Shown: positions 9,414 to 17,895 of the stretch, one piece after another
Layout: each line of letters opens with the position of its first letter
Position numbering within the stretch: the stretch's first letter is position 1
Source: Ruminiclostridium cellobioparum DSM 1351 = ATCC 15832
GTDB lineage: Bacteria; Bacillota; Clostridia; Acetivibrionales; DSM-1351
DNA: 64,000 nt
Direction: 5' to 3'
Assembly (NCBI RefSeq): GCF_000621505.1
Contig: NZ_JHYD01000027.1
Coordinates: 55,092-119,091 of the forward strand
The notes under the pieces: generated by a model
Seen by the model: only the letters and a program-made list of their open reading frames with translations
What the model was told of the DNA's origin: nothing
Database searches by the model: none
Position numbers and translations under genes: made by a program

Positions 9414-9461
9414 TAAAGCTTAAAAGCTGAAAACACTTTTATATCAAGTTTTTGCCATATA

Positions 9462-10517
9462 TCAATACTTGCGGTTTGGCAGTTCAGCAGCAGCCTGTTC
9501 CTGTGTGAATACACCTTCTTCAGACTCAATTCTCTTTGGTATGTCAGCAGTTTTTCCATCCATTATCTTCCTGACAATATCCATCAACTGGGGCCCAATC
9601 AGAGGATTACATTCTACCGAACAGTTGTATTTACCGGCTGCCATAGCTTCAAATGCACCTTTGACACCATCTATACCAACTATGATTATATCCTTGCCCG
9701 GTTTCTTGCCGGCAGCTTCTATGGCCTGGATGGCTCCAAGTCCCATATCATCATTGTGACAGAAGAGAACATCCATTTTGTCTGCATCTGATTTCAGCCA
9801 GGATTCCGCAACCTGCTGTCCTTCAGCACGGGTGAAGTTTCCAGATTGTGACTTTACTATATTAAATTTTACATCGGTACTTGTAACAATTTTCTTGTCG
9901 AAGCCTTCTTTCCGGTCAATGGCAGGAGCCGAACCGACAGTTCCTTCAAGTTCGTATATGCTGATTTCCTTCTTTCCGGGGAAAAGCTTTGCAGCATTGT
10001 CCAGCAGGTATTGAGCGGCTCTTTCGCCTTCCAGTCTGAAATCCGAGCCAAGGAAGGTTACATAGTAGTCCTCGGCTTTTTTACCGTCCTCCATTTTAAC
10101 AGCACGGTCTGTCAGCACTACAGGAATTCCTGCATCCTTTGCTTCCTGTAAAACCGCATCCCAGCCTGTTTCAACTACAGGTGAGAAAGCAATGACATCA
10201 ACTTTTTGCGCTATGTAACTACGGATGGCAGAAATCTGATTTTCCTGTTTTTGTTGAGCATCACTGAATTTAAGATCAATTCCCGCTCCTTTGGCCGATT
10301 CCTGAATACTTGTTGTATTAGCTGTTCTCCAGCCCGATTCGGCACCAACCTGGGCAAAACCAAGTACTATTTTCTTTTCCGAATTATTAGATGCTGCCGC
10401 AGTTCCTGACGGAGCAGCATTACTTGAACCGCTGCCTGATGAATCCGCTCCGCATGCTCCAATTGATAACGACACAACTGCAGCCATTATAACAGCTAAC
10501 ATTTTTCTCATTTTCAT
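9462..10517 (-). CDS. ytfQ: YtfQ-like sugar-binding lipoprotein (galactofuranose type)
   Basis: A 351-residue periplasmic-binding-protein type I lipoprotein. The lipobox is SIGAC with C22. The sequence follows E. coli YtfQ closely from memory: GFAQVGAESGWR, the QQKQENQI block, the TGWDAVLQEAKDAGIPV region, a HNDDMGLGAIQAI motif and the IDGVKGA region. YtfQ binds galactofuranose; the ligand here may be that or another furanose such as arabinofuranose (inference). AGGAGG precedes the ATG by 7 nt. It has its own operator and -10 (10572-10624) and its own terminator, and is separated from ytfR, ytfT and yjfF by the two-component genes. Confidence 0.87.
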   Translation of the reverse strand: MKMRKMLAVIMAAVVSLSIGACGADSSGSGSSNAAPSGTAAASNNSEKKIVLGFAQVGAESGWRTANTTSIQESAKGAGIDLKFSDAQQKQENQISAIRSYIAQKVDVIAFSPVVETGWDAVLQEAKDAGIPVVLTDRAVKMEDGKKAEDYYVTFLGSDFRLEGERAAQYLLDNAAKLFPGKKEISIYELEGTVGSAPAIDRKEGFDKKIVTSTDVKFNIVKSQSGNFTRAEGQQVAESWLKSDADKMDVLFCHNDDMGLGAIQAIEAAGKKPGKDIIIVGIDGVKGAFEAMAAGKYNCSVECNPLIGPQLMDIVRKIMDGKTADIPKRIESEEGVFTQEQAAAELPNRKY

Positions 10518-10571
10518 ATACTCGCCTCCTAAAAAATATAGTAACTTATTCCCGTTACCTTTTATACGTAC

Positions 10572-10624
10572 ATTATATATCCGTACCCTTTCACAACAAA
10601 TGGAGTTTTTTTTGAAAAAGTTAT
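10572..10624 (-). promoter_or_regulatory. ytfQ promoter with 26-bp operator shared with ytfR
   Basis: The minus strand has TATAAT at 10577-10572. Exactly 21 nt upstream is a 26-bp box at 10624-10599 that begins ATAACTTTTT and ends ACTCCATT. The same box, 23 of 26 positions identical, stands 21 nt from a TATAAT before ytfR. A related half-site in inverse orientation (AATTCGTAAAA) is seen near 10651-10661. The likely ligand is the regulator encoded at 10716-12287. Confidence 0.72.
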
Positions 10625-10715
10625 GATTATTTTTTAAGTATATCTACCATAATTCGTAAAATTTTTTAAAGTTATATTTTTTTCAGCATCACTTGTAAAA
10701 TTTTCTACAGATTCC

Positions 10716-12287
10716 TCAAACTAACTTTTTAAAATTTCTTGGTGAATATCCGGTCTGTTTCTTAAACAAATTACTGAAATAATGGGGATCATTATAGCCT
10801 GTCTCATAAGCTATGTCGGCTGACAGCATATTGGTTGTCTTCAAAAGTTCTTTTGCCTTGTTTATACGTACCCTTGTCAGATATTCTATAAAGGTTTCTC
10901 CCGTTTCAGCGGCAAAGATTGTGCTGAAATGACTGGGACTCATCTTTACCCTTGATGCCACGGTTGACAGGGACAGGTTGGCGTCACCGTATTTCTCTGA
11001 AATAAATTCCTTGGCAGAGGCAATGATGTAGGCATATCTGTTATCCGAGGCAGCATTTCTATAGTCGATAACCTTTTCTACTGTCAGGGATATGATTTCC
11101 CTGAAATGGGTGATGGAATCTAAACTGCAGGCTATATCCCCGACATTTGCTATCTCAGGTAGGATATTCTCAAGCTTGGCTCCAAGCCCTTCAACAAACC
11201 TGCGTGCAGCCAGTATAATATTTACAAAGGAATAGTACATATACAGGAAGGACTGGGTTCCCGACTTTTCAAGACATATTGCATACCTCTCGATGGTTTC
11301 CGGAACCTGAGTTTTTGTGCCGTAAACAAAAAAATCATCCCAGTTTACTTCATCAAACTTCGGAAGTATGCCCTTTGAGTCGGATTCCAGACGGATATCA
11401 GTTATATTTGTTATGGTTTTATTTTTAATTAGATTTCTGTATTTACAGGCTGCCTCTGCTTCCCTGTAGGATCTTGGTACGTTCTGCATACGATCCACAG
11501 TACAGCCCATACCCAATATTAGATCATAGCCATACTCTTTTTTAGCGAGTTCCTTTATATTTTCCGACAGGGTTTCGGCTTTATTGTTAAGGATTGCTTC
11601 ATTCTCCCCCTTGAGCAGGACAATATAGTCCTTGCTCCTGTGAAAACAAATTATATTGGGATTGTTCCCCTCCAGTCTGCCTGTTATCTTCTCTATGCAC
11701 TCTGTTTTGCGCAAGTCGTTGGAGGAATCAATATACAGTACCGAATACCATTTTGAAAACAATACAATATTGAAGCCTGTGCTCTGCTCTATGGCTTCAT
11801 TGCTGTTAAGCCAGCCAAGTATAAATTCTCCCAAAAATTTGTCCCTTAAGACTGCCTTTTCACTTTCCAGCTGGACCTCAAGCTTTTCAAGCCTGATTCT
11901 TTCATTGTTTTCAGAGTCCAGTTTGGATGACACCCGTTTTAAAGTTTCAATCAGCTGAACTGAATCCACAGGTTTGAGGAGATATTCTTCAACTCCTATG
12001 TTAAGTGCCTCCTTTGCATAGTTAAACTCATCATGACCGCTTAAAATGATTATCTTAATCTTTGGGATATTCTTTTTTATTACTCTTGAAAGGGCCAGGC
12101 CGTCCATAAAAGGCATCCTGATATCGGTAACAAGAATATCAGGCTTCACCTCTTCAATCAACGGCAATGCTATCTCACCATCCGGAGCTTCTCCGCAAAA
12201 ATTAAAACCGTGCTGCTCCCACCTGATACTGTCACGTATCGCTTCGCGCATTACAATCTCATCTTCAACAAGAAAAACCTTATACAT
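10716..12287 (-). CDS. YesN-like AraC-family response regulator
   Basis: A 523-residue regulator. The N-terminal receiver (about 1-120) has the acidic pocket VEDE, phospho-acceptor D55 (VTDIRMP) and the lysine of LLKPVD. A middle region of about 280 residues links to a C-terminal AraC-type double helix-turn-helix (about 420-523), with the motifs MSPSHFSTIF and ETGYNDPHYFSNLFKKQTGYSP. It should activate transport genes when phosphorylated by the kinase encoded 71 bp upstream. The pair lies between yjfF and ytfQ, and a shared operator before ytfR and ytfQ is its natural target. The start ATG has AGGGGG 8 nt upstream. Confidence 0.92.
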   Translation of the reverse strand: MYKVFLVEDEIVMREAIRDSIRWEQHGFNFCGEAPDGEIALPLIEEVKPDILVTDIRMPFMDGLALSRVIKKNIPKIKIIILSGHDEFNYAKEALNIGVEEYLLKPVDSVQLIETLKRVSSKLDSENNERIRLEKLEVQLESEKAVLRDKFLGEFILGWLNSNEAIEQSTGFNIVLFSKWYSVLYIDSSNDLRKTECIEKITGRLEGNNPNIICFHRSKDYIVLLKGENEAILNNKAETLSENIKELAKKEYGYDLILGMGCTVDRMQNVPRSYREAEAACKYRNLIKNKTITNITDIRLESDSKGILPKFDEVNWDDFFVYGTKTQVPETIERYAICLEKSGTQSFLYMYYSFVNIILAARRFVEGLGAKLENILPEIANVGDIACSLDSITHFREIISLTVEKVIDYRNAASDNRYAYIIASAKEFISEKYGDANLSLSTVASRVKMSPSHFSTIFAAETGETFIEYLTRVRINKAKELLKTTNMLSADIAYETGYNDPHYFSNLFKKQTGYSPRNFKKLV

Positions 12288-12358
12288 ATGGACTTCCCCC
12301 TTAAATGTTACCCTCTAATCAATATTCAATGAAATAATGCGGCTAGGAAAGCGGCTGA

Positions 12359-13849
12359 CTATAACTTGATGGTCTCCAAAGGAATGGTCACCGAGACCTG
12401 TGTTCCTTCATTTATTGCACTGCTTATTTCAAGCCCGTATTTATTTCCGTAGTATAGCTGTATTCTCTGGTGCACATTGCTCATTCCGAAACTTCCGGCA
12501 TCAGTGTTTTCTTCATGTTCCAGCTCCAGTGAGCGTTTGACTGCACCAAGCTTTTCTTCATCCATACCTATCCCGTTGTCAATAACCTCAAAAATCATTT
12601 CCTGTTCATTTGTCAGCCTGCCTCTGACTATGATTTTTCCGTTTCCGCGTTTATTCTTTATACCGTGATAAAGTGCATTTTCCACCAATGGTTGAAGCGT
12701 AAACTTGGGAATGTTAAAGTTATATATTGAATCAGTCACCTGTATGGAATAATCCAGGGTATCCCTGTATCTGACCTTCAAAATGGACAAATAGCTGCTT
12801 ACATGTTCTATTTCCTCTTGAACGGTAATGACATCCCTGCCTTTGCTTATGCTCTTCCTGAAAAAATTTGACAGTTCTCGTACCAGATGAATCACCTTGT
12901 CGTTATGCCCGGCTTCAGCCATCCACACAATGGTATCAAGTGTATTATACAGGAAATGAGGATTTATCTGAGCCTGCAGCACCTTGAAATCTGCATTTTT
13001 AAGCTTCTTTTGCTTTTCTATGCGTTCATCCATAAGTCCCTTTATTTTTATTGTCATAATATTAAAGCTGTGGCCCAATTCAGCAATCTCATCGCTGTTG
13101 ACATCTATAATCCGTTCGTCAAAATTACCTGTGGAAACCACTTTTGTCATCTTCTGCAGGTTTTTTACAGGGTTTGACACACTGCCCGAGATATACCAGG
13201 CAACTATAAATGATACTATTATCAGGCAGCCCAATGTTATTACATTGAAAAGCAGCCAGTTATTAATGCTTTTTTGAAGCTGTGAATTAATTACTCCACA
13301 GGTATTCACCTCATACATTATGTAATCCTGAATTTCACGGTTTATGAGACTTGATATGGACCTTACCTGATCCAGCGTTATCATTTGCTCCTCAACAGGC
13401 TTTTTTGAGGCAATCTGCACTCCGATTTCATCCACATATTTACTCATGGAGCCCAGCGTTCTCAGAATGATATCAAGATCCAGCAGTCTTGCGGGATCAT
13501 TGGTGGAATCTATTATCTGATGTATGGTCTTTTCAAAATTTTCAATAATTTTATACTGATCAGCCTCTTTATATTTTTTGGTACCCGAAACAATAAAGTA
13601 CATCTCATAGTCAATGTCCCTCTGAAATGTACCGTTCAAGCTGTTTGCCCGGGTTATATTCGTGATTATGTTATTATATTGAACTGAATAATTATTAAAA
13701 CTGATTACAATCAGAAGATTGATACTTACCATTACAATAATAATGGTACTAAAGGAAAAAAGCAGCCTCTTTCGCAGTGAAACACGCCTTAATAAGCTGG
13801 AAGTCAGTCTGCTTTTGTTTCTTTCAGGCAATTTTATCCTTAAATTCAT
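12359..13849 (-). CDS. Sensor histidine kinase of the ytf locus (YesM family)
   Basis: A 496-residue membrane kinase. Two hydrophobic segments (about 28-52 and 198-220) enclose a mainly helical extracellular domain of about 145 residues, smaller than the Cache-type sensors in the other kinases here and more like a four-helix bundle. HAMP follows; the phospho-acceptor is H298 in INPHFLYNTLD, and the N and G boxes are PLVENALYHG and DNGIGMD. The ATG at 13849 was chosen over 13888 because GGAGGT lies 6 nt before it. It has a probable promoter of its own at 13869-13898. A helical-bundle sensor may read the bound YtfQ rather than free sugar (inference). Confidence 0.9.
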   Translation of the reverse strand: MNLRIKLPERNKSRLTSSLLRRVSLRKRLLFSFSTIIIVMVSINLLIVISFNNYSVQYNNIITNITRANSLNGTFQRDIDYEMYFIVSGTKKYKEADQYKIIENFEKTIHQIIDSTNDPARLLDLDIILRTLGSMSKYVDEIGVQIASKKPVEEQMITLDQVRSISSLINREIQDYIMYEVNTCGVINSQLQKSINNWLLFNVITLGCLIIVSFIVAWYISGSVSNPVKNLQKMTKVVSTGNFDERIIDVNSDEIAELGHSFNIMTIKIKGLMDERIEKQKKLKNADFKVLQAQINPHFLYNTLDTIVWMAEAGHNDKVIHLVRELSNFFRKSISKGRDVITVQEEIEHVSSYLSILKVRYRDTLDYSIQVTDSIYNFNIPKFTLQPLVENALYHGIKNKRGNGKIIVRGRLTNEQEMIFEVIDNGIGMDEEKLGAVKRSLELEHEENTDAGSFGMSNVHQRIQLYYGNKYGLEISSAINEGTQVSVTIPLETIKL

Positions 13850-13868
13850 AACATTACCTCCAAAAACT

Positions 13869-13898
13869 ATATTAATATAAATTTCCATTAACAGTCAA
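13869..13898 (-). promoter_or_regulatory. Promoter of the ytf-locus two-component genes
   Basis: Minus-strand TTGACT (13898-13893) and TAATAT (13874-13869) are separated by 18 nt and lie 20 bp before the kinase start. No operator box like those before ytfR or ytfQ is seen, so low constitutive expression is plausible. Confidence 0.5.
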
Positions 13899-13941
13899 TA
13901 TACCCGCCATACAAAACACTTTCATATGATAGCATTACAAA

Positions 13942-13979
13942 ACAATACACCGATAGAACCTCTTCTACCGATGTATTGT
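13942..13979 (-). terminator. Strong hairpin after yjfF
   Basis: Arms 13942-13958 and 13963-13979 form a 17-bp stem with two wobble-type mismatches and a 4-nt loop. On the minus strand the stem ends in a short T-rich stretch (TTTTG). It stands 15 bp after the yjfF stop and likely terminates or attenuates the ytfR-ytfT-yjfF transcript before the kinase gene. Confidence 0.65.
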
Positions 13980-13993
13980 CCGGAAGGTAAAAT

Positions 13994-15040
13994 CTATATT
14001 TGTTTTGCAGCACTTCCAGTTTTTTTGCCGAGTTTTCCGGTATTACTTTTTTTACTGTTCACTCCTTCGATACTTTTCATGGACAGGAGCCTTTGAATTA
14101 CAATAAATATACATAGCAATGCAGCCATTACAATTCTGGTCCACCAGGAGCTAAGCGTTCCCTGGAACATAATTATAGTCTTTATGGTACCGTTAATCAG
14201 TACACCGAAAAATGCACCCACAACGCCTCCCACACCGCCTGTCAGTGTGGTTCCGCCTATTACAGTGGAAGCTATTGCATCCATTTCCATCCCCTGTCCA
14301 TGAAGCACATAGCCTGAAAGCATATAGAGACTGAATACTATACCTGCCAGGGCAGCACACATGCTGCTCAAGGTATATACTGCAACCTTTGTACGGTTAA
14401 CCGGAAGTCCCATCAGAATTGCCGACTGTTCGTTCCCGCCTATGGCGTAAATGTTTCTTCCGAATCTGGTATAGGAAAGTACGAACCAGGCAGTAGCGAG
14501 CACAACCAGTGCAATTATTACACCTGAACGGATGTAGGCACCTGTTCCGAATATATGTATTTTTGCCTGTGCCAAAGTGACATATGTCTTGTTTGATATG
14601 GTTATAGTATTTTCACTTATCAGCGCAGTCAGCCCTCTGGCAAGCATCAGACCGGCCAGTGTTACTATGAAGGGCTGCATTTTTAAATAAGTGATAAAGA
14701 TTCCCTGTACAAAACCAAATACGGCACCCAGCAAAATCATAAGGCCCATTATGGTAAAAGCATCCAGGCCGGTATTCTGACAAAGCCACGCCGAGGCCAT
14801 GCACACCAGGGCAATTACCGAACCGACCGAGATATCTATTCCGCTTCCGCCGATTATTAAAACAAAAGTCATTCCTACAGATATAACCAGTAAGGTGGAA
14901 TTATCTATCAGTAGGTTGCAGAAAACCTGAAGTGAGAAAAAATTAGGGTACTTTACAGAGCCTGCGGCAAACAAAGCTATAAACAGCAATATGGTAATCA
15001 GAAGGGAAAACTGGGAAGCATTTATCTTAAGCTTTCGCAT
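13994..15040 (-). CDS. yjfF: YjfF-like sugar ABC transporter permease
   Basis: A 348-residue CUT2-family (RbsC-like) permease with eight to ten hydrophobic helices and the family motif region GGTTLTGGVGGVVGAFFG. Order and pairing with the adjacent YtfT-like permease match the E. coli ytfQRT-yjfF system for galactofuranose. The start overlaps the end of ytfT by 14 bp and has a GGAG ribosome site. A basic tail rich in Lys and Ser extends past the last helix. The transported sugar is inferred only from family resemblance. Confidence 0.85.
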   Translation of the reverse strand: MRKLKINASQFSLLITILLFIALFAAGSVKYPNFFSLQVFCNLLIDNSTLLVISVGMTFVLIIGGSGIDISVGSVIALVCMASAWLCQNTGLDAFTIMGLMILLGAVFGFVQGIFITYLKMQPFIVTLAGLMLARGLTALISENTITISNKTYVTLAQAKIHIFGTGAYIRSGVIIALVVLATAWFVLSYTRFGRNIYAIGGNEQSAILMGLPVNRTKVAVYTLSSMCAALAGIVFSLYMLSGYVLHGQGMEMDAIASTVIGGTTLTGGVGGVVGAFFGVLINGTIKTIIMFQGTLSSWWTRIVMAALLCIFIVIQRLLSMKSIEGVNSKKSNTGKLGKKTGSAAKQI

Positions 15041-16064
15041 TTTTCACACTCCTCTCTCTGTATACCATTTCAGCTATTTTTTTTCTGAACTCTTCGGCCT
15101 GAATGAGACAAATTGCAATTACAACAAGAGCTTTAACCACGTTCAGCGCCAGAGGAGAAACTCCCAGTGCATAAAGAGTAGTGGTAAGCGTTTGAAGAAT
15201 CAGGGCACCGATAACACTTGCTCCTATTGAAAACCTTCCTCCTGCAAGTGAAGTCCCTCCGATGGCAACCGCCAGTATGGCATCCATTTCTATTAATAGT
15301 CCAGCATTATTGGCGTCGGCAGCTTTTATCTGGGAACAGGCTATAAGGCCTGCAATACCTGCGCACAAGCCGGCAAAAGCATATGTCATGAATATCAGTC
15401 TTGAAACCTTTATACCCGAAAAGCGGCTGGCTTTGGAATTTATTCCCATAGCTTCAATAAACATGCCCAGAGCGGTCTTCTTAGTTACCAGCAATGCTGA
15501 TATTACAACAACTGCTGCAATAAAAACCGAGGTTGGCAGCGGAATACCCGGAATAAACCCTGCTACATATGTAAAGGGCTGATACTGCGTTGTGGGGATA
15601 TTACCTCCTGTGATCAGCTGTGCAATTCCTCTTCCAGCCACCATAAGTATCAGTGTTGCCACAACCGGCTGAACACCTATTTTTGATACCAGCAAACCGT
15701 TCCAGCAGCCGATAATGGTACACACCCCCACAGCTGCAAGGATACACAGTAGCATGGGAATTTTCGCCTCAAAACCCGAACCCAGCATTGTTGCAACTAT
15801 TGCTCCAGATATAGCTAGTACCGAGCCTACCGAAATGTCGATGCCGCCCGTTGCAATTACCAGTGTCATTCCCACGGCCAGTATGGCATATACCGATCCG
15901 CGGTTAAGTATATCCACAGGTCTTCCAAAAAAGTTGCCGTCACGGAATTGTATTGAGAAAAACCCGGGTATTGCCAGAAAATCAAATAACAGAATGATTC
16001 CAAATGTAAAAAGAGGCCAAAACAATCGCTTTTTTGTTATACCAATGACTGACTCAAGGTTCAT
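15027..16064 (-). CDS. ytfT: YtfT-like sugar ABC transporter permease
   Basis: A 345-residue CUT2-family permease with repeated hydrophobic helices and the GGTSLAGGRFSIGASVIGA motif. The ATG at 16064 is used: it overlaps the ytfR stop codon as ATGA and has AGGAGG upstream inside ytfR. A longer frame reaching 16175 has a cysteine- and arginine-rich head that is only the other frame of ytfR. Together with the YjfF-like protein it should form the heterodimeric channel powered by the YtfR-like ATPase. Confidence 0.86.
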   Translation of the reverse strand: MNLESVIGITKKRLFWPLFTFGIILLFDFLAIPGFFSIQFRDGNFFGRPVDILNRGSVYAILAVGMTLVIATGGIDISVGSVLAISGAIVATMLGSGFEAKIPMLLCILAAVGVCTIIGCWNGLLVSKIGVQPVVATLILMVAGRGIAQLITGGNIPTTQYQPFTYVAGFIPGIPLPTSVFIAAVVVISALLVTKKTALGMFIEAMGINSKASRFSGIKVSRLIFMTYAFAGLCAGIAGLIACSQIKAADANNAGLLIEMDAILAVAIGGTSLAGGRFSIGASVIGALILQTLTTTLYALGVSPLALNVVKALVVIAICLIQAEEFRKKIAEMVYRERSVKNAKA

Positions 16065-17575
16065 TGTTTTGCACCTCCTGCAATTGTCTGCATTATTGTA
16101 GTCTGGTTTGCATTCTCTCCGTACAGTTCGCCTATCATATTCCTGTCTCTCAATACGGCAACATGATTGCAGCATCTGACAGTCTCATCCAGCTCTGAGG
16201 ATATGAACATTACCGCCAGGCCCTCACCCGCCAGGCCCAAAACCAGCTTTTGAATTTCTGTCTTGGTGCCTACATCTATACCTCTGGTAGGCTCATCAAG
16301 AATCAGCAACCTTGGCCTGGTAACCAGCCATCTGGCAAGGATGACCTTTTGCTGATTTCCGCCCGATAAATTTTTTAGAAGCTGCTCAGGCGAGGATACC
16401 TTTATATTAAGCAGCCTGATATAATCGTCTGCTATTTTCTCCTGTTCCTTTCTTGTAAGCCTGTCGGCTATACCCCTTTTGGTCTGAAGTGCCAATATGA
16501 TATTTTCTCTGACCGATAAATCACCAATAACGCCCTCCTGCTTTCTGTCCTCCGGACAAAAGGCTATCTCATTATTTATAGCATCGATGGGAGAGTTTAA
16601 ATGAACTCTATTTCCATCTATAACCAATTCCCCAGAATCTATTTTGTCGGCACCAAAGAACAGCCTTGCCATTTCGGTTCTTCCCGAACCCAGTAAACCT
16701 GTAAGTCCAAGTACTTCACCCTCGACAAGACTCAGGTTGAAGCAGTTTATCGTTCCTCTGCGGCCTACATTTTTTGCCTCTATGAATGGCTTTTTCCCTT
16801 GCTTGTTAAATACTTTTGAATTTTCAAGCGCCGCAAATTCATCCACTTCCTTTCCAAGCATTCTGGAAACCAGTTCATACCTGGGCAGCTGAGATATTTC
16901 ATATTCACCTATCAGCTCACCGTTTTTTAGCACGGTGATCCTGTCGCATATCTGATAAACCTGATCCAAAAAATGAGTGACAAATATGATTCCTATACCA
17001 TTGGACTTAAGCTTTTTCATTATTTCAAACAGCTTTTCCACTTCGTTTTCATCAAGACTTGACGTTGGTTCATCCAAAACAAGTACCTTTGCCTTTATAT
17101 CTACTGCTCTTGCGATTGCCACCATCTGCTGCACAGCAACCGAGTAGGTATTTAAAACCTTGGTAACATCGATATCAAGCTCCAGTCTGGCAAGTGCATC
17201 CTTTGCCCTTTTGTTTATCTCCCTCCAATCAATCCTTCCAAATTTCATTGGTTCACGGCCTATATAAATGTTTTCGGCCACAGATAAATTAGGACAAAGA
17301 TTTACTTCCTGATATACCGTACTTATTCCTGCACTTTGAGCCTCCTGAGGGCTTTTTACAGTTATCTGCTCTCCCTCCAGGCTCATGGTTCCTGCATCCC
17401 GTCCGTATACGCCGGTCAGAACCTTTATAAGCGTGGATTTTCCGGCCCCGTTTTCTCCCATGAGTGCATGGATCTCACCCGCTCTAAGTCTAAAATCAAC
17501 ATTCTGAAGTGCCCTGACACCTGGAAAAACTTTTGATATGCCTGTCATTTCCAGCAATACAGTTGACTTCTCCAT
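16061..17575 (-). CDS. ytfR: YtfR-like sugar ABC transporter ATPase (two ATP-binding domains)
   Basis: A 504-residue CUT2-type ATPase with two nucleotide-binding halves. The first half has Walker A GENGAGKST (40-48) and Walker B VLVLDEPTS; the second has a degenerate Walker A GLLGSGRTE, the signature LSGGNQQKV and Walker B LLILDEPTRG. This duplicated form is typical of ribose, xylose and galactofuranose importers. It is the first gene of the transport operon, with GGGGG 8 nt before the ATG and the operator-promoter at 17623-17675 upstream. It energises the YtfT and YjfF permeases. Confidence 0.93.
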   Translation of the reverse strand: MEKSTVLLEMTGISKVFPGVRALQNVDFRLRAGEIHALMGENGAGKSTLIKVLTGVYGRDAGTMSLEGEQITVKSPQEAQSAGISTVYQEVNLCPNLSVAENIYIGREPMKFGRIDWREINKRAKDALARLELDIDVTKVLNTYSVAVQQMVAIARAVDIKAKVLVLDEPTSSLDENEVEKLFEIMKKLKSNGIGIIFVTHFLDQVYQICDRITVLKNGELIGEYEISQLPRYELVSRMLGKEVDEFAALENSKVFNKQGKKPFIEAKNVGRRGTINCFNLSLVEGEVLGLTGLLGSGRTEMARLFFGADKIDSGELVIDGNRVHLNSPIDAINNEIAFCPEDRKQEGVIGDLSVRENIILALQTKRGIADRLTRKEQEKIADDYIRLLNIKVSSPEQLLKNLSGGNQQKVILARWLVTRPRLLILDEPTRGIDVGTKTEIQKLVLGLAGEGLAVMFISSELDETVRCCNHVAVLRDRNMIGELYGENANQTTIMQTIAGGAKQ

Positions 17576-17622
17576 TCATTCATCCCCCTGCCTTAGCTAT
17601 TTTCTGGCAACTTGATATCTTA

Positions 17623-17675
17623 ATTATAAAAATTGGCCATGGTCAAAACAATGGAGTATTATTTTAAAAAGTTAT
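17623..17675 (-). promoter_or_regulatory. ytfR promoter with 26-bp operator shared with ytfQ
   Basis: The minus strand carries TATAAT at 17628-17623 and, exactly 21 nt upstream, a 26-bp box at 17675-17650 (ATAACTTTTT ... ACTCCATT) that matches the ytfQ box at 23 of 26 positions. This defines a two-promoter regulon for one transporter. Confidence 0.72.
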
Positions 17676-17836
17676 AATTTTTTACGAATTAGACAAATGA
17701 GTTTGTTGGCAACCTTATCCACCAGCTTACGTCTCATGTGATTTCTGTTCATCAGACCAGAGATTTTCCGATGGCTTCCTTCAGATTTCTCGTCACCGGA
17801 AACACCCTTTAAGATTGTGTCCATGCCTGGCACACC

Positions 17837-17877
17837 AAAAAGGCCGCTGCAAAACACGTTTGAGTTTTGCAGCGGCC
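17837..17877 (-). terminator. Rho-independent terminator of the giant surface protein gene
   Basis: A perfect 14-bp stem (17842-17855 and 17864-17877, GGCCGCTGCAAAAC and complement) with an 8-nt loop is followed on the minus strand by TTTTT. It lies about 20 bp after the stop codon. Confidence 0.88.
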
Positions 17878-17895
17878 GCTTTTAAAAAACTACCA

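Larger units (their letters stand above)
9094..9461. other. Intergenic region between the CUT1 operon and ytfQ
   Basis: This 368-bp stretch holds the phased repeats described for 9143-9170, an imperfect hairpin at about 9248-9283 with GAGAGA/TCTCTC arms, and the ytfQ terminator at 9381-9413. I see no convincing coding sequence; short plus-strand frames lack ribosome sites. Confidence 0.5.
17576..17895. other. Intergenic region between the giant surface protein gene and ytfR
   Basis: This 320-bp gap holds the ytfR promoter (17623-17675) and the terminator of the giant gene (17837-17877). Between them, about 17690-17830, is a stretch of higher complexity than normal spacer. A 61-codon minus-strand frame crosses it, but its start lies in the terminator and it has no ribosome site, so I do not call a gene. 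Confidence 0.45.

Noticed and set aside
16065..16175. N-terminal extension of the YtfT-like permease
   Set aside because: It overlaps ytfR in another frame, is Cys/Arg-rich and lacks a ribosome site; the ATGA overlap at 16061-16064 gives a normal start.
17672..17857. 61-codon minus-strand reading frame
   Set aside because: It starts inside a terminator hairpin, lacks a ribosome-binding site and has no recognisable domain.
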